A stretch of 51,547 nt of DNA from an uncultured Pelagibacteraceae bacterium (GTDB lineage: Bacteria; Pseudomonadota; Alphaproteobacteria; Pelagibacterales; Pelagibacteraceae). Positions 1 through 12,327 of the stretch are shown here, piece after piece (within the stretch, counting starts at the first letter, position 1; each line of letters opens with the position of its first letter). The stretch lies in the NCBI GenBank assembly GCA_902623215.1, contig CACNSS010000008.1:1-51547 (forward strand). The letters run 5' to 3'. A program made the position numbers and the translations under genes. The notes under the pieces are model-generated. The model worked only from the letters and a program-made list of their open reading frames with translations. It did not search any database and had not been told where the DNA came from.

Positions 1-1264
1 ATGCTGCACCAATAATAACTCCTATACTAGCAATTACAGCAACTAAGAAGTTATCTTTAAATGCTCCCATCAATATCAAGAATTCACCTACAAAACCACT
101 GGTTCCTGGAAGACCCAAAGCTGCCAAAGTAAATAACATAAATAAAACAGAGTATTTAGGGATAATACTTACAATTCCTCCATAAGTATTAATAAGTCTT
201 GAATGCATCCGGTCATAAACAACACCAACACATAAAAATAATGCAGCCGAAACTAATCCATGACTTATCATTTGAATTATACTTCCCTCAATACCTTGTT
301 GTTCAATAGTAAAAATTCCTAAAGTAACGTATCCCATATGAGCAACAGAAGAATACGCAATTAACTTTTTCATATCTTCTTGCATTAAAGCGATAAAAGA
401 TGTGAAAATAATTGCGATAACGCTCAATGTGTAAATTAGTGGAGTAAAAACTTCTGATGCAACAGGAAATAGTCCTAATGAAAATCTTATAAATCCATAA
501 CCTGCCATTTTTAATAAAATTGCAGCTAATAAAACCGATCCTGCAGTAGGAGCTTCAACATGAGCATCTGGTAACCAAGTGTGGACAGGCCACATTGGAG
601 TTTTGACCGCAAAAGAGCTAAAAAAAGCAAGCCATAATAAATTTTGATATTTGCTCTCAATGCCTAGACTGTAAAGTTCAATTACATCTGTTGTACCGGT
701 TAACCAATATATAGTAATTATAGCAACCAACATAAGTACAGACCCAAGTAAAGTGTAAAGAAAAAATTTAAATGCAGAATAGACTCTTCTAGCCCCTCCC
801 CATATCCCAATAATTAAAAACATCGGTATCAGACCAGCCTCAAAAAATAAGTAAAAAATTATAAGGTCTAAAGAACAAAATACACCTATCATGAAAGACT
901 CCATAATTAATACTGCTATTAAAAATTCACTTAATCTTTCTTTGATAGAATTATTTACTGACAAGATACAAAGTGGAGTAATAAATGTTGTCAGTAAAAT
1001 AAATAAAATTGAAATTCCGTCAACACCTACTTTATAATTTATAAAATCCTCAATCCAAATTCTTTGCTCAACAAATTGAAACTCTGAGGTCGTATGATCG
1101 AAAAGTATCCACAAATAGATTGATAAAAGAAAATTTACAAAAGAAGTAAACAATGCGACGTATTTCACAGTAAAATTATTTTGCTTATTACTCTTTGTGA
1201 AAAATAAGAAAAAAGCACCTACTGTCGGTAATAAAATCAATGAAGAAAGAATAGGAAAATTCAT
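1..1264 (-). CDS. nuoM: NADH-quinone oxidoreductase subunit M (partial, C-terminus cut by window edge)
   Basis: Antiporter-like, proton-pumping membrane subunit of respiratory complex I. Translation from the ATG at 1264 gives about 421 residues of hydrophobic helices without a stop to the window edge; full NuoM is about 500 residues, so the C-terminal end is missing. Diagnostic NuoM stretches are visible: [18 protein letters not shown], the [20 protein letters not shown] segment with its conserved His, and a later YSSVAHMGY segment. The start overlaps the nuoL stop by one base (TAATG), so translation is probably coupled. nuoN is expected to follow outside the window. Confidence 0.96.
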   Translation of the reverse strand, partial: MNFPILSSLILLPTVGAFFLFFTKSNKQNNFTVKYVALFTSFVNFLLSIYLWILFDHTTSEFQFVEQRIWIEDFINYKVGVDGISILFILLTTFITPLCILSVNNSIKERLSEFLIAVLIMESFMIGVFCSLDLIIFYLFFEAGLIPMFLIIGIWGGARRVYSAFKFFLYTLLGSVLMLVAIITIYWLTGTTDVIELYSLGIESKYQNLLWLAFFSSFAVKTPMWPVHTWLPDAHVEAPTAGSVLLAAILLKMAGYGFIRFSLGLFPVASEVFTPLIYTLSVIAIIFTSFIALMQEDMKKLIAYSSVAHMGYVTLGIFTIEQQGIEGSIIQMISHGLVSAALFLCVGVVYDRMHSRLINTYGGIVSIIPKYSVLFMLFTLAALGLPGTSGFVGEFLILMGAFKDNFLVAVIASIGVIIGAA

Positions 1265-3177
1265 TATTTAACAATTAGAAAAGTTAATAAAGCAGAAAAT
1301 CCGAGGAGCATAACAAACGCATATTGATAAATAAATCCACTTTGAAATTTATTTGCTTTAACTGAAAATTTTTTGATAATAGCAGAGATACCGTCAGGTC
1401 CAAAACCATCGATTATCTTTAAATCAAAAAACTTCCACAAAAATAATCCAAATTTTTTTGATGGTTTTACAAATAGTGCATCATATAATTCATCAAAATA
1501 CCACTTATTTAATAAAAATAGGTACAAGGGTTTATTATTTTTTACAATTTGTTCTGGTAAATTTTTATTTTTAACAAATAGATAATATGCTGTTGGTATA
1601 GATAAAATTACTAGTATTGGGGTCAATAATAAAAACCATAATGGTGGGTGTTCAGTGCTTAATGGTTTTAGAAAAAATATTGAGTCTTTCCAAAAATTAT
1701 TCAAACCATAATTACCAATAAACAAATCCTTAAAAATAAATCCTGCAAATATTGCACCTAAAGAAAGAAGGACTAAAGGTATTAACATAACTATTGGAGA
1801 CTCATGGGTATCCTCAATTTTTATCTCTTTATTATTATAATCACCGTGAAAAGTTTTAAATATTAGCCTCCAAGAATAAATAGAAGTTAAAAGTGCCGTA
1901 AAAATTCCAATTCCAGCAGCATAATAACCTGTTGTATTACCTCTTAAATATGCGAATTCTATTATTGCATCTTTAGAATAAAAACCTGATAGCAAAGGAA
2001 AACCAGTTAATGCCAACGTTCCAATAATCATTAATGAATAAGTGTAAGGTAACTTTTTCCATACTCCACCCATATTATTTATATCTTGCTCATCTTTAAA
2101 TGCATGGATGACTGAACCAGATCCCAAAAATAATAAAGCTTTAAAGAAAGCATGAGTAAATAAATGAAACATCGCTACGTTATAAGCACCCACTCCAGTA
2201 GCAAAAAACATATAACCTAATTGACTACATGTTGAATAAGCTATTATCTTTTTTATATCATTTTGAACCAAAGCAACAGTTGCAGCAAAAAAAGCTGTGC
2301 TCATACCAATTACAGTAATTATATTTAATACAAATTCAGAATATTCGTAAATTGGTGAACATCTAACAACAAGAAAAACACCTGCTGTAACCATAGTTGC
2401 TGCATGAATTAAGGCTGACACAGGTGTTGGACCCTCCATAGCATCTGGCAACCAAGTATGAAGTAGAATTTGAGCTGATTTACCCATGGCGCCAATAAAT
2501 AGAAGTAAACAAATCAAATCTATTGCATTAATTTCAATACCTAAAAAAATTAGATTTTTTTCTGTAATGTTTGGAATTTGCTGAAAAACCTCAGAATAAT
2601 TAACTGTTCCGAATAAATAAAATATTAAAAAAATACCTAGAGCAAATCCGAAATCTCCAACTCTATTAACCACAAATGCCTTGATTGCTGCTTTATTTGC
2701 AGAATCTTTTTTAAACCAAAAACCTATTAAAAAATAAGAACATAGACCAACTCCCTCCCAACCAAAAAATAATTGAATGAAATTGTCTGAAGTTACTAAC
2801 ATTAACATCGCAAAAGTAAATAATGATAAATAAGCCATGAACCTTGGCTTATGAGGATCATGTGACATATAACCAATTGAATAGATATGAACAAGTGCAG
2901 AAACAGATGTTACTACAACCAACATTACAGCTGATAACGCATCAATCTTCATTGACCAATTAACATTCAATGATCCTGAGCTTATCCATGTAGCTATTGT
3001 GATGTTATCTTGATATTGATTGACTATTACCTCGTATAAAACAAAAGCTGACAAAATTGCCGATATCGATACCAATAAACTTGTAATTATTTCAGAATTT
3101 CGATCACCGATAAATTTTCCAAAGAATCCTGATATTATTGAGGCTATCAAAGGTAAAGCTATTATTGAAATTTCCAT
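1264..3177 (-). CDS. nuoL: NADH-quinone oxidoreductase subunit L
   Basis: Largest antiporter-like membrane subunit of complex I (637 aa, normal for the family), placed at the distal end of the membrane arm where it pumps protons. The sequence shows many transmembrane helices, the conserved [18 protein letters not shown] segment, the [20 protein letters not shown] segment with the HTWLPDA motif, and the C-terminal amphipathic and TM extension typical of NuoL (ending near [11 protein letters not shown]). The start lies 1 base after the nuoK stop, and the stop overlaps nuoM, as expected in a tightly packed nuo operon. Confidence 0.97.
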   Translation of the reverse strand: MEISIIALPLIASIISGFFGKFIGDRNSEIITSLLVSISAILSAFVLYEVIVNQYQDNITIATWISSGSLNVNWSMKIDALSAVMLVVVTSVSALVHIYSIGYMSHDPHKPRFMAYLSLFTFAMLMLVTSDNFIQLFFGWEGVGLCSYFLIGFWFKKDSANKAAIKAFVVNRVGDFGFALGIFLIFYLFGTVNYSEVFQQIPNITEKNLIFLGIEINAIDLICLLLFIGAMGKSAQILLHTWLPDAMEGPTPVSALIHAATMVTAGVFLVVRCSPIYEYSEFVLNIITVIGMSTAFFAATVALVQNDIKKIIAYSTCSQLGYMFFATGVGAYNVAMFHLFTHAFFKALLFLGSGSVIHAFKDEQDINNMGGVWKKLPYTYSLMIIGTLALTGFPLLSGFYSKDAIIEFAYLRGNTTGYYAAGIGIFTALLTSIYSWRLIFKTFHGDYNNKEIKIEDTHESPIVMLIPLVLLSLGAIFAGFIFKDLFIGNYGLNNFWKDSIFFLKPLSTEHPPLWFLLLTPILVILSIPTAYYLFVKNKNLPEQIVKNNKPLYLFLLNKWYFDELYDALFVKPSKKFGLFLWKFFDLKIIDGFGPDGISAIIKKFSVKANKFQSGFIYQYAFVMLLGFSALLTFLIVK

Positions 3178-3178
3178 T

Positions 3179-3490
3179 TTACCCTTTTAGTTTATCAATT
3201 TCCTCAACACGAATTGTTCCAGAATTTCTGTAATAAACGACTATGATTGCAAGACCGATTGCTGCTTCTGCGGCAGCAACAGTTAATATAAATAGAGTAA
3301 ATACTTGTCCAGTCAAATCACCTAAATACATTGAGAACGAAACTAGGTTAATATTAACAGCTAACAATATAAGCTCTATACTCATAAGTATTACAATAAT
3401 ATTTTTTCTATTTAAAAAAATTCCAATTATTCCAATACTAAAAATGACTGCACCTAATGTTAAGTAATGTCCTAAGCCTATTTCAATCAT
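3179..3490 (-). CDS. nuoK: NADH-quinone oxidoreductase subunit K
   Basis: Small three-helix membrane subunit of complex I (103 aa, usual length about 100), homologous to MrpC and ND4L. The membrane glutamates conserved in NuoK are visible in the [14 protein letters not shown] segment and the [15 protein letters not shown] segment; these are part of the proton channel. The start overlaps the end of nuoJ by 8 bases, pointing to translational coupling. Confidence 0.97.
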   Translation of the reverse strand: MIEIGLGHYLTLGAVIFSIGIIGIFLNRKNIIVILMSIELILLAVNINLVSFSMYLGDLTGQVFTLFILTVAAAEAAIGLAIIVVYYRNSGTIRVEEIDKLKG

Positions 3491-4115
3491 CTATTTTAAC
3501 TCCTCTATTAGAAGCGACTTCTACAACTTCTACACCCTCGGCTCTTTCTCTGGAAATTTGTTTCAAATAACTTTGTTTTTTTACACCCTCTCTTTGCCTA
3601 AAAGTAAGAACAATTGCTCCTATCATTGCTATTAGAAGTATCATTCCACTAATTTGAAAGATGTGAATATAGTCAGTATATAAAACCATTCCTAATGAAT
3701 GTGTATTACTAACATCGTTTACTATCAATAGATTACCTTGGTCAAATAAGTCAGGTTTATATTTCCATCCACCTATAACAATTATTAGTTCAAAAAAAAT
3801 TATAACACTTATCAATAATCCAATTGGTATATGATTGGAGTTTTCTTTTGATATAAACCATTGATTTTTTTGCTGAGTAACATTTAACATCATTACTACA
3901 AACAAAAACAATACTGCCACAGCTCCTACATAAACAATTAACATTATCATTCCTAAAAATTCAGCACCAATCATGATAAAAAGACAAGATATACTTATAA
4001 AATCTAAAATTAAAAAAAATACAGAGTGGACAGTATTTTTTGATACTGTGACCATGATCGCTGACACCACTGCAATTATCGAAAATACGTAAAAAAATAT
4101 TGCATGCGCAATCAT
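3483..4115 (-). CDS. nuoJ: NADH-quinone oxidoreductase subunit J
   Basis: Five-helix membrane subunit of complex I (210 aa), equivalent to mitochondrial ND6. The conserved third helix is recognisable in the segment [20 protein letters not shown], which contains the pi-bulge glycine region important for coupling. The tail after the last helix is polar (residues about 178-210, with REGVKKQ and [12 protein letters not shown]), as in alphaproteobacterial NuoJ. The gene lies 3 bases downstream of nuoI and overlaps nuoK by 8 bases. Confidence 0.95.
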   Translation of the reverse strand: MIAHAIFFYVFSIIAVVSAIMVTVSKNTVHSVFFLILDFISISCLFIMIGAEFLGMIMLIVYVGAVAVLFLFVVMMLNVTQQKNQWFISKENSNHIPIGLLISVIIFFELIIVIGGWKYKPDLFDQGNLLIVNDVSNTHSLGMVLYTDYIHIFQISGMILLIAMIGAIVLTFRQREGVKKQSYLKQISRERAEGVEVVEVASNRGVKIDD

Positions 4116-4118
4116 AAA

Positions 4119-4604
4119 TTATCTGTAAGGATTGTCTGACTTAATATTTGCAGCCAAAATATTTTCCCATCTATCTCCATTATCAAGAAGCTTTTCTTTA
4201 GTATAATAAAGCTCTTCACGAGTTTCTGTAGAAAATTCAAAATTGGGTCCTTGAACTATTGCATCTACAGGACAAGACTCCTCACATAAACCACAGTAGA
4301 TACACTTCATCATATCAATGTCATAACGAGTCGTTTTTCTGCTTCCATCTTCTCTTTGTGATGACTCAATAGTAATAGCTTGAGCAGGGCAAACAGCTTC
4401 ACATAATTTACATGCAATACATCTTTCTTCTCCATTGGGATATCTTCTTAAAGCATGTTCGCCTCTATATCTTGGACTTATCTTACCTTTTTCAAATGGA
4501 TAATTTATTGTTTTTTTGGATTTAAATAATTCTTTTATTGCAATAAATAGCCCTCCAATAAAATCTGTCATAAATATCGTTTTTATAAATCTAGAAATTT
4601 TCAT
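4119..4604 (-). CDS. nuoI: NADH-quinone oxidoreductase subunit I (two 4Fe-4S clusters)
   Basis: Ferredoxin-like peripheral-arm subunit of complex I carrying clusters N6a and N6b near the quinone site (161 aa, typical of the short alphaproteobacterial form). Two CxxCxxCxxxCP motifs are visible, [12 protein letters not shown] and [12 protein letters not shown]. The N-terminus is amphipathic, as needed to contact the membrane arm. It follows nuoH with no spacer. Confidence 0.98.
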   Translation of the reverse strand: MKISRFIKTIFMTDFIGGLFIAIKELFKSKKTINYPFEKGKISPRYRGEHALRRYPNGEERCIACKLCEAVCPAQAITIESSQREDGSRKTTRYDIDMMKCIYCGLCEESCPVDAIVQGPNFEFSTETREELYYTKEKLLDNGDRWENILAANIKSDNPYR

Positions 4605-5603
4605 TTAGATAGTAGGTAAAAGGTTAAAATAAAAAAGGTAACTAGCGGTTAAAACAACGTAAGTTAAAGATAATGGTAAAAATATTTTCCAACCTAGTCT
4701 CATAAGCTGATCATATCTATATCTTGGTACAATAGCTTTTACCAACGCAAAAAGTATAAATAAAAATAATATCTTAAAAATTAGCCAAAGAGCTCCTGGT
4801 ATTAAGTTAAATGGATAGAGCTCAATCGGAGATAGCCACCCTCCTAAAAATAAGATTGATCCTAAAGCACACATTAGTAGAATATTTGCGTACTCACCTA
4901 ACCAAAACATTGCATACATCATTCCAGAATACTCTGTTTGATATCCTGCAACTAATTCTGCCTCTGCTTCAGGTAAATCAAAAGGTGGTCTATTTGTTTC
5001 AGCTAATGCTGATATGAAAAAAATTACAAACATTGGAAACAATGGAATAACAAACCACATGTCTTTTTGAGCAAGTACTATGTCACTTAAATTTAATGAG
5101 CCTACACACAATAAAACATTTATAATTATTATACCTATTGATACTTCGTAAGAAACCATTTGTGCCGCTGATCTTATTGAACCTAGAAATGGGTATTTAG
5201 AATTTGATGCCCATCCACCCATTATTATTCCATAAACACCTAATGACGAAACAGCAAATATATATAAAATTCCTACATTAATATCAGCTAGAACTTGATT
5301 AACACCAAAAGGAATTACAGCCCAAGCTATTAAAGCAAGAGTCATTGTAATAATTGGGGCTAAAATGAAGATTATTTTATTTGAGCTAGCAGGTATAATT
5401 ATTTCTTTAAAAATATATTTAAGCGCATCAGCCAAAGATTGCAGTAAGCCAAATGGACCAACTACATTTGGACCTTGTCTTTTTTGAACAAAAGCCCAAA
5501 CCCTTCTATCTAACCAAACAATCATCGCGACAGATACTAAAACTGGCACCAGTAAAAATAAAATCTTATATGTTTCCTGAAAAATTAAATCTAAATATTC
5601 CAT
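4605..5603 (-). CDS. nuoH: NADH-quinone oxidoreductase subunit H
   Basis: Complex I membrane subunit (332 aa) forming the quinone-binding chamber at the junction with the peripheral arm; homologue of ND1. Family hallmarks seen are [20 protein letters not shown] near residue 41, the [20 protein letters not shown] loop rich in acidic residues, the following [20 protein letters not shown] segment, and the late [18 protein letters not shown] segment. It has eight or so hydrophobic helices. It starts 3 bases after the nuoG stop. Confidence 0.98.
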   Translation of the reverse strand: MEYLDLIFQETYKILFLLVPVLVSVAMIVWLDRRVWAFVQKRQGPNVVGPFGLLQSLADALKYIFKEIIIPASSNKIIFILAPIITMTLALIAWAVIPFGVNQVLADINVGILYIFAVSSLGVYGIIMGGWASNSKYPFLGSIRSAAQMVSYEVSIGIIIINVLLCVGSLNLSDIVLAQKDMWFVIPLFPMFVIFFISALAETNRPPFDLPEAEAELVAGYQTEYSGMMYAMFWLGEYANILLMCALGSILFLGGWLSPIELYPFNLIPGALWLIFKILFLFILFALVKAIVPRYRYDQLMRLGWKIFLPLSLTYVVLTASYLFYFNLLPTI

Positions 5604-5606
5604 TTA

Positions 5607-7640
5607 TTATCCCTCTGTCCCTGTTTTTTTTAAAACTAACTTTGAATTATTACATTCAAACATTGTTTTTGATGCACGGGCAACTACATTAGAGAAATAG
5701 TAATCTTTAAATTCAACTTTTATTTTTTCATTTTTAAAAGTTTTTTGTTCAATCTTTTCAATAAAATCAGAATATTTTTGCTCTTGTTTTAATTTTAAAT
5801 AATTAAACATACTACTTTCAAGTTCTTCTTTATCATTAAAAAGTTTTCTATTATTCATTACCTCTGCAAGATCATTAATTATTTGCCAATCCTCTTTTGC
5901 ATCACCAGGTGGGTATGATGCTTTGTAAGCTTTTTGAATTTTTCCCTCCAAATTTGTATAATGACCAGATTGTTCAGTGTAGGCAGCACCAGGAAGAATA
6001 ATGTCAGCAATTTCTGCACCCTTATCGCCATGACTACCTTGATAAATAACAAACTCATCTTTCTTTTTAAAATCTATATTATCTTGTCCAAGTAAATAAA
6101 TAAATTCAAATTTATTTTCCTTAACATCATCAAGCAATTTATTATCTCTATCAATTATATCTAAATCCAAATTACCAACAGTTGCAGCATCTACTGATAA
6201 TACATTAATTGGATTCCATTCATTTAAAATTTTTTCATTTTTTTTTAAAAAATTTTTAAGTAGACCAAATAAGTATTCAGCAAAATCTACTTTTAAAAAT
6301 GACTCACCAATAATTATTAATGGTCTCTTGGAATTAATTATCTTTTTCGACAAATCGTTTTTGTTTTCAAAAATATCTTTTAAAGTTTGAGTATTGCCAT
6401 CTAAACTTTCATATGGATAAGTTAGATCTCCAACGTTGTTTAATGAGATAATTTTTGTATTATTATTCAAAAATGCTTTTCTAATTCTTGCATTTATCAT
6501 TGTTGCTTCGTATCTTGGGTTGGTGCCTATCATCAAGATCAAATCTGCATCTTCAATTCCATTAATTTGTGAGTTAAATATATAATTTTCTCTATTTGAG
6601 CTATCAATAAAAGTTTTTTTAGATCGAGATTCGTAATTTTTTGTATTGATTGATCTTTCTAAAAACTCTTTAAAAATAAAACTTGTTTCCATGTTTGAAA
6701 GATCTCCAACAAAACCACATATTTTTTTATTATCAGTATTCTCAATTTTTGATTTAATAATTTTATAAACTTCACCCCAAGATGCCTTTTCAAATTTATT
6801 GTTGTATTTTATATATGGTGTATCTATTCTTTGATTTAATAACCCATCACAAGCATACCTTGTTTTATCTGAGATCCATTCTTCGTTTATATCCTCATTT
6901 ATTACCGGTAATACTCTTTTTACCTCCCAATCATATGTGTCAACTCTAATATTGGAACCAACCGCATCCATCACATCTATGGTTTCAGTTTTTTTTAGTT
7001 CCCATGGTCGTGCCTCAAAAACATAAGGTTTGGATGTGAGCGCTCCAACTGGACAAAGATCTATTACATTTCCTGATAATTCTGATTGAACAGATTGCTC
7101 AAGATAAGTTGTTATTTGCATATCTTCTCCTCTCCCAATAGCGCCTAATTCAGGCACACCTGCAATCTCAGTTGCAAATCTGACACATCTAGTGCAATGA
7201 ATACATCTTGTCATTTGAGTTTTAATTAATGGACCCATATTTTTATCAGGTACAGCTCTTTTATTTTCTTTAAATCGTGATTTATCAATTCCATAAAACA
7301 TTGATTGATCTTGAAGATCACATTCTCCTCCCTGATCACAAACTGGACAATCTAGTGGATGATTTGCCAATAAAAATTCCATTACCCCTTTTCTGGATTT
7401 TTCTATTTTTGGAGTATTTGTCTTAATTACCATCCCATCAGCCGCGGGCATTGCGCATGAAGCTATTGGTTTTGGAGATTTTTCCATTTCAACTAAACAC
7501 ATTCTGCAGTTACCAGCTATTGATAGTTTTTCATGGTAACAAAATCTTGGAATTTCAGCCCCTGCTTTTTCACAAGCTTGTAGGACAGTTAAACCCTCTT
7601 CAACTTCAACTTCAATATCATTTACTTTTAATTTAAGCAT
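5607..7640 (-). CDS. nuoG: NADH-quinone oxidoreductase subunit G
   Basis: Iron-sulfur subunit of the NADH-oxidising module (677 aa, close to other alphaproteobacterial and mitochondrial 75-kDa subunits). The N-terminal ferredoxin-like domain has the 2Fe-2S cysteines ([15 protein letters not shown]), then the HxxxCxxCxxxxxC region ([17 protein letters not shown]) and a [10 protein letters not shown] 4Fe-4S motif. The remainder is the molybdopterin-oxidoreductase-like domain, which in complex I holds no molybdenum. The C-terminal half is Lys/Asn/Asp rich and less conserved, as expected in an AT-rich genome. The start overlaps the end of nuoF by 8 bases. Confidence 0.97.
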   Translation of the reverse strand: MLKLKVNDIEVEVEEGLTVLQACEKAGAEIPRFCYHEKLSIAGNCRMCLVEMEKSPKPIASCAMPAADGMVIKTNTPKIEKSRKGVMEFLLANHPLDCPVCDQGGECDLQDQSMFYGIDKSRFKENKRAVPDKNMGPLIKTQMTRCIHCTRCVRFATEIAGVPELGAIGRGEDMQITTYLEQSVQSELSGNVIDLCPVGALTSKPYVFEARPWELKKTETIDVMDAVGSNIRVDTYDWEVKRVLPVINEDINEEWISDKTRYACDGLLNQRIDTPYIKYNNKFEKASWGEVYKIIKSKIENTDNKKICGFVGDLSNMETSFIFKEFLERSINTKNYESRSKKTFIDSSNRENYIFNSQINGIEDADLILMIGTNPRYEATMINARIRKAFLNNNTKIISLNNVGDLTYPYESLDGNTQTLKDIFENKNDLSKKIINSKRPLIIIGESFLKVDFAEYLFGLLKNFLKKNEKILNEWNPINVLSVDAATVGNLDLDIIDRDNKLLDDVKENKFEFIYLLGQDNIDFKKKDEFVIYQGSHGDKGAEIADIILPGAAYTEQSGHYTNLEGKIQKAYKASYPPGDAKEDWQIINDLAEVMNNRKLFNDKEELESSMFNYLKLKQEQKYSDFIEKIEQKTFKNEKIKVEFKDYYFSNVVARASKTMFECNNSKLVLKKTGTEG

Positions 7641-8961
7641 TTTTATCTAACAAATGTTGATCAACCAAATAAGGAATATTTTTGTTCTCTTTAATAACAG
7701 GGTCAAATTTATTTCTCTTCTTAATTTCATCCTTAAAGTGTCTTAATAATCCTTGGACTGGCCATGAGGATCCTTCACCGAAAGCACATATAGTATGACC
7801 TTCTATTTGTTTCGTCACATCTCCTAACATTTCTATTTCATCTTTAGATGCTTCACCTTTTGCCATTCTTTCTAACATTCTCCACATCCAGCCTGATCCT
7901 TCCCGACATGGTGTACACTGGCCACAACTTTCATGTTTATAAAATCTTGCTATTCTGGCCATACATTTAATAATATCTTGATCTTTATTTATCACTACCA
8001 CTCCTGCAGTCCCTAATCCACTTTTCTCAGCTACTAATGAGTCAAAATCCATCGTTAAAGTTTCACATTTTTCTTTTGGTATAAGTGGCATTGATGATCC
8101 ACCGGGTATTACTGCTAGTAAATTATCCCACCCACCAACAACACCTCCAGCATGCACTTCAATTAATTCTTTTAGAGGAATATTCATTTCTTCTTCAACA
8201 TTACATGGAGAATTTACATTTCCAGAAATACAGAAAATTTTTGTTCCTGTGTTTTTTTCTCTTCCTAACGATGCAAACCATTTTCCACCTCTTCTCAGTA
8301 TTGTTGGGACTACAGCAATAGTTTCAACATTATTTATTATTGTTGGACAACCATAAAGTCCTATCAATGCAGGGAAAGGTGGCTTCAATCTTGGCTGACC
8401 CTTATTTCCCTCAATACTTTCTAGTAATGCTGTTTCTTCACCACAAATATATGCTCCAGCACCATAATGAATATAGATATCAAGATCCCATCCAGTTCCA
8501 GATGCATTTTTTCCAATCAATTTTTTTTCATAAGCATCATCAACAGCAACTTGGAGTTTTTGTCCATCAACATAATATTCACCTCTAATATAAATATAAC
8601 AAACATGTGCTTGAACTGCATAGGATGCAATCAAACAACCTTCAATTAATTTATGAGGTTCAAATCTTAAAATATCTCTATCCTTACAAGTTCCTGGTTC
8701 TGACTCATCAGCATTAATCACTAAATAATGTGGCCGTGATCCAACTTCTTTAGGTGCAAAGGACCATTTTAAACCTGTTGGAAATCCTGCACCACCTCTT
8801 CCTCTAAGTTGAGACTCTTTAACTTCATTAATGATCCAATCTCTTCCTTTACTTATTATTTCTTTAGTATTAACCCAATCACCTCTTTTTTGAGCTGAAA
8901 TTATATCAGAACCTAAATCGTTATATAAATTTTGGAAAATTCTATCTTTATCGTTAAGCAT
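7633..8961 (-). CDS. nuoF: NADH-quinone oxidoreductase subunit F (NADH- and FMN-binding)
   Basis: Carries the NADH site, FMN and cluster N3 of complex I (442 aa). The glycine-rich FMN/NADH segment [15 protein letters not shown] is near residue 54, and the second conserved stretch [16 protein letters not shown] lies further on. The C-terminal cluster ligands are [12 protein letters not shown] plus the downstream HTICAFGEG cysteine. Length and motifs are complete. The start overlaps the nuoE stop region by 8 bases. Confidence 0.98.
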   Translation of the reverse strand: MLNDKDRIFQNLYNDLGSDIISAQKRGDWVNTKEIISKGRDWIINEVKESQLRGRGGAGFPTGLKWSFAPKEVGSRPHYLVINADESEPGTCKDRDILRFEPHKLIEGCLIASYAVQAHVCYIYIRGEYYVDGQKLQVAVDDAYEKKLIGKNASGTGWDLDIYIHYGAGAYICGEETALLESIEGNKGQPRLKPPFPALIGLYGCPTIINNVETIAVVPTILRRGGKWFASLGREKNTGTKIFCISGNVNSPCNVEEEMNIPLKELIEVHAGGVVGGWDNLLAVIPGGSSMPLIPKEKCETLTMDFDSLVAEKSGLGTAGVVVINKDQDIIKCMARIARFYKHESCGQCTPCREGSGWMWRMLERMAKGEASKDEIEMLGDVTKQIEGHTICAFGEGSSWPVQGLLRHFKDEIKKRNKFDPVIKENKNIPYLVDQHLLDKNA

Positions 8962-9562
8962 TTTTTAATTCCATTAATGTTTTTCTGTTATTTTCTGGTT
9001 CATTGTTTACTCTTCCTCTATATGACCCAGGTTTTGGGGTATCACCTTTTAAAATCTTGTCTAAAATCTCTAGTGTTTTTTCTTTATTTAAATCTTCATA
9101 ATACTCATCGTTAATTTGCATCATTGGTGCATTAACACAAGCTCCCAAGCATTCAACTTCCATCCAAGAACAGCTTTTATCTGGTGAAAGCTCAGACTCA
9201 TTTTCAGATATCTTTTCTTTACATGCCTCTACTAATTTATTTGCTCCCCTTATCATACAAGGAGTTGTTGTGCATACTTGAACAAAAAATTTACCAACCG
9301 GAGATAAATTATACATACTGTAAAATGTTGCAACCTCATAAACTTTTATGTAAGGCATATCTAAAATTTTTGCTATATATTTCATTGCAACAAGAGGTAT
9401 CCAATTGTTATTTTGTCTTTGTGCGATGTAAAGTAAAGCCATTACAGCACTTTGTTGTTTGCCCTTTGGATATTTTGCAATAATTTTATTTGCCATATCT
9501 AAAGATGAAGAATTAAACTCAAAGTTTTCAGGTTGTTCTTTTGCAGGTCTTTTTAAACTCAT
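8954..9562 (-). CDS. nuoE: NADH-quinone oxidoreductase subunit E (2Fe-2S)
   Basis: Thioredoxin-fold subunit of the NADH module holding cluster N1a (202 aa). The four ligand cysteines are visible as CTTTPC and, further on, CLGACVNAP. The N-terminal helical region contains the conserved [20 protein letters not shown] run. The start overlaps the nuoD stop by four bases, giving a coupled junction. The C-terminal tail ([21 protein letters not shown]) is polar, as in other alphaproteobacteria. Confidence 0.97.
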   Translation of the reverse strand: MSLKRPAKEQPENFEFNSSSLDMANKIIAKYPKGKQQSAVMALLYIAQRQNNNWIPLVAMKYIAKILDMPYIKVYEVATFYSMYNLSPVGKFFVQVCTTTPCMIRGANKLVEACKEKISENESELSPDKSCSWMEVECLGACVNAPMMQINDEYYEDLNKEKTLEILDKILKGDTPKPGSYRGRVNNEPENNRKTLMELKNA

Positions 9563-10734
9563 CTATCCACCTCACCAAAAACTATATCTAAAGATCCAAG
9601 AACAGCTGGTACATCTGCCAACATATGACCTTTTATTAAATAATCCATAGATTGAAGATGCGAAAATCCTGGAGCCCTAATTTTACATTTGTAAGGTTTG
9701 CTAGATCCATCAGAAATTAGATATACCCCAAACTCACCTTTAGGAGCTTCTACTGCTGTATAAATTTCATCTTCAGGAACTCTATATCCCTCTGTAAATA
9801 ATTTAAAATGATGTATTAAAGCCTCCATTGATTGTTTTATCTCTTTTTTTGATGGTGGTGAAATTTTACCATCAAAAGTTTTAATTGGACCTTTTTCCAT
9901 CTTTGCTAAACATTGTTTAATTATAAAAACACTTTCTTTCATTTCTTCTATTCTACACAAATATCGATCGTAGCAATCTCCGTTCTTACCAATAGGTATC
10001 TTAAACTCTAATTGGTCATAGCAATCATATGGTTGTGATTTTCTTAAATCCCATGGAACACCTGAACCCCTTATCATTACTCCACTAAACGAGTAATCAA
10101 GAGCATCCTCTTTTGTAACAATTCCAATATCTACATTTCTTTGTTTGAATATTCTATTATCAGTCAAAAGGTTTTCTAAATCATTTATAACCTTTGGAAA
10201 CGTTTCACAAAATTTTCCAATATCTTTCTCTAGTCCAACTGGCAAATCTTGATGAACACCACCAGCTCTAAAATAATTTGCATGTAATCTAGATCCTGAT
10301 GCTCGCTCATAAAATGTCATCAGAGTTTCTCTTTCTTCAAATCCCCATAAAGAGGGAGTTAGAGCACCAACATCTAATGCTTGAGTTGTAACATTTAAAA
10401 TATGACTTAAAATTCTGCCAATCTCACAAAACATAACTCTGATATATTGAGCTCTTATAGGCACATCAATTCCTAAGATTTTTTCGATAGCCAAAGCAAA
10501 AGCATGCTCTTGGTTCATTGGAGCTACATAATCAAGACGATCAAAATATGGTACGGCTTGCATATAGGTTTTATTTTCTATAAGTTTTTCCGTTCCTCTA
10601 TGTAATAATCCAATATGCGGGTCTGCTTTTTCCACTACCTCGCCGTCTAATTCAAGTATAAGCCTTAATACTCCATGAGCTGCAGGATGTTGAGGTCCAA
10701 AATTTAGATTTAAATTTTTAATTTTTTTTGTCAT
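9559..10734 (-). CDS. nuoD: NADH-quinone oxidoreductase subunit D (49-kDa)
   Basis: Core subunit of the quinone module, derived from the large subunit of NiFe hydrogenases (391 aa, standard for a stand-alone NuoD). The conserved N-terminal [14 protein letters not shown] contains the His of the quinone pocket, followed by [14 protein letters not shown] and the [20 protein letters not shown] segment. It ends in the usual VFGEVDR. The start overlaps nuoC by 17 bases, so the two proteins are separate, unlike the fused NuoCD of enterobacteria. Confidence 0.98.
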   Translation of the reverse strand: MTKKIKNLNLNFGPQHPAAHGVLRLILELDGEVVEKADPHIGLLHRGTEKLIENKTYMQAVPYFDRLDYVAPMNQEHAFALAIEKILGIDVPIRAQYIRVMFCEIGRILSHILNVTTQALDVGALTPSLWGFEERETLMTFYERASGSRLHANYFRAGGVHQDLPVGLEKDIGKFCETFPKVINDLENLLTDNRIFKQRNVDIGIVTKEDALDYSFSGVMIRGSGVPWDLRKSQPYDCYDQLEFKIPIGKNGDCYDRYLCRIEEMKESVFIIKQCLAKMEKGPIKTFDGKISPPSKKEIKQSMEALIHHFKLFTEGYRVPEDEIYTAVEAPKGEFGVYLISDGSSKPYKCKIRAPGFSHLQSMDYLIKGHMLADVPAVLGSLDIVFGEVDR

Positions 10735-11323
10735 CTATTTTTGTTTGCTCTTTAATATATTTTGTTCCTTCCCATGGACTTTCATAATCAAAATTTCTGT
10801 AATTTTGTTCCAGTTTAACTGGCTCATTAATTACTTTTTTTTGCTCCTCGCTATACCTTGACTCTATATGACCAGTTAAAGGAAAATCTTTCCTCAATGG
10901 ATGACCTTCAAAACCATAATCTGTAAGTATTCTTCTTAAATCAGGATGATCTTTAAAATTCACACCATACATATCAAAAACTTCTCTTTCCATCCAATTA
11001 GCTGAGGGAAAAATAGAGGTTATGGAAGATATAACTTCTTTCTCACTTATGAAATAACTTAAAATCAATCTTTGATTAAACTCATGGCTTAGAAGTAAAT
11101 ATACAATTTTAAATCTTTGTGCTTCTTCTGGATAATCTACTACTGTTATATCAATTAATTGTCTAAATTTTGCGTCTTTATTAGTTTTGACAAATAGTAA
11201 AACATCAATTAAATCCTCTTTATCGATTTCAACATAAATTTGATTATGTTTAATCTTCGTCTTATTTATTTTTGTTGTAAGCTCTGAATTAATTTTCTTT
11301 TCTAAATCAATTAAATTTTTCAT
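10718..11323 (-). CDS. nuoC: NADH-quinone oxidoreductase subunit C (30-kDa)
   Basis: Peripheral-arm subunit of complex I (201 aa from the chosen start). The family signature is clear: [30 protein letters not shown], cut here into [12 protein letters not shown] and [20 protein letters not shown]. The open frame extends upstream to 11497, but the first 58 residues there are nuoB read out of frame and look nothing like NuoC. The ATG at 11323, 1 base after the nuoB stop, gives the family's usual N-terminus and length, so I use it. Confidence 0.95.
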   Translation of the reverse strand: MKNLIDLEKKINSELTTKINKTKIKHNQIYVEIDKEDLIDVLLFVKTNKDAKFRQLIDITVVDYPEEAQRFKIVYLLLSHEFNQRLILSYFISEKEVISSITSIFPSANWMEREVFDMYGVNFKDHPDLRRILTDYGFEGHPLRKDFPLTGHIESRYSEEQKKVINEPVKLEQNYRNFDYESPWEGTKYIKEQTKIDDKKN

Positions 11324-11324
11324 C

Positions 11325-11840
11325 TTATCTATTGAAAGAGCCTTTATTTCTAATTTTTTTTTGTAATTGCATAATCCCATACAACAATGCCTCCGCAGAA
11401 GGTGGACAACCTGGCACATAGACATCAACCGGCACAATACGATCGCAACCTCTAACAACAGAGTAAGAGTAATGGTAATAACCACCACCATTTGCACAAC
11501 TTCCCATTGATATCACATACCGTGGTTCTGGCATTTGATCATATACTTTTCTCAATGCAGGAGCCATTTTATTTGTTAATGTTCCCGCTACAATCATAAC
11601 ATCGGACTGTCTAGGTGACCCTCTTGGAGCTGCTCCAAATCTTTCAAGATCATATCTTGGCATCGCAGTCTGCATCATTTCAACAGCGCAGCAAGCCAAA
11701 CCAAATGTCATCCAATGCAATGATCCAGATCTTGACCAGTTTACTAAATTTTCAAGTGAAGTTGTTATAAATCCATTATCACTAAAGTCTTTAGCAAGCT
11801 GTTTAAATTCCTCAGGTACTTGATCTAACTTATTATTCAT
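11325..11840 (-). CDS. nuoB: NADH-quinone oxidoreductase subunit B (cluster N2)
   Basis: Carries the terminal 4Fe-4S cluster N2 that passes electrons to ubiquinone (171 aa). The cluster ligands are visible: the tandem cysteines in [13 protein letters not shown], the [16 protein letters not shown] cysteine, and the final [16 protein letters not shown] cysteine. It lies 12 bases downstream of nuoA and is separated by one base from nuoC. Confidence 0.98.
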   Translation of the reverse strand: MNNKLDQVPEEFKQLAKDFSDNGFITTSLENLVNWSRSGSLHWMTFGLACCAVEMMQTAMPRYDLERFGAAPRGSPRQSDVMIVAGTLTNKMAPALRKVYDQMPEPRYVISMGSCANGGGYYHYSYSVVRGCDRIVPVDVYVPGCPPSAEALLYGIMQLQKKIRNKGSFNR

Positions 11841-11852
11841 TTGATAAAAATA

Positions 11853-12221
11853 TTATTCCCAGTCTAATGCACCTTTTTTCCATTCATAAATAAAACCAAT
11901 CGTTAATATGAATAAAAATATCATCATTGATGTAAAACCTAATAAACCAATATTACCTAGAGAAATTGCCCATGGAAAAAGAAAAGCAATTTCTAAATCA
12001 AAAATTATAAAGAGTATAGCAACTAAATAAAACCTTACGTCAAATTCCATTCTTGAATCTTGAAAAGGTTCAAACCCACACTCATAAGCTGATAATTTTT
12101 CTGGATCTGGGTTTTTTGGTGATAATATAAAATTTATCACTATAAATGCACAACTCAAACCAAATGCAATTATTAAAAACAAAATTATAGGTAAATAATC
12201 TTTTAAAAATTCCGCAGTCAT
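11853..12221 (-). CDS. nuoA: NADH-quinone oxidoreductase subunit A
   Basis: Three-helix membrane subunit of complex I (122 aa), ND3 homologue, first gene of the nuo operon. The conserved loop between helices 1 and 2 includes [20 protein letters not shown], with the Cys that switches accessibility during the active/deactive transition in mitochondria. The later helix contains [15 protein letters not shown]. The leader upstream (12222-12327) has no gene; it holds the Fur-like palindrome annotated separately. Confidence 0.97.
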   Translation of the reverse strand: MTAEFLKDYLPIILFLIIAFGLSCAFIVINFILSPKNPDPEKLSAYECGFEPFQDSRMEFDVRFYLVAILFIIFDLEIAFLFPWAISLGNIGLLGFTSMMIFLFILTIGFIYEWKKGALDWE

Positions 12222-12295
12222 GATGGAATATATATCATTTTTTGTGGGCAGATGAAGTGGTGTTAGGTCACATTATTTAAAATATGTGGCTTAAA

Positions 12296-12310
12296 TGATA
12301 ACGATTATCA
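12296..12310. promoter_or_regulatory. Fur-family-like 7-1-7 inverted repeat upstream of nuoA
   Basis: The 15-mer TGATAACGATTATCA lies about 75 bases upstream of the nuoA start and 18 bases beyond the tRNA-Asp 3' end. It differs from the known 7-1-7 Fur core (TGATAATNATTATCA) at one base. Complex I is rich in Fe-S clusters, so control by an iron-responsive regulator is reasonable. The match is seen; the binding is inferred. A second, looser palindrome (CACAT...ATGTG, 12269-12288) lies nearer the gene. Confidence 0.45.
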
Positions 12311-12327
12311 ATATTAATTTGTTAAAG

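Noticed and set aside
9184..9483. 99-codon plus-strand frame opposite nuoE
   Set aside because: Shadow of nuoE, whose Fe-S motifs are complete.
11324..11497. 58-codon N-terminal extension of NuoC
   Set aside because: It is nuoB read in another frame; composition and length do not fit NuoC, and the ATG at 11323 gives the family N-terminus.
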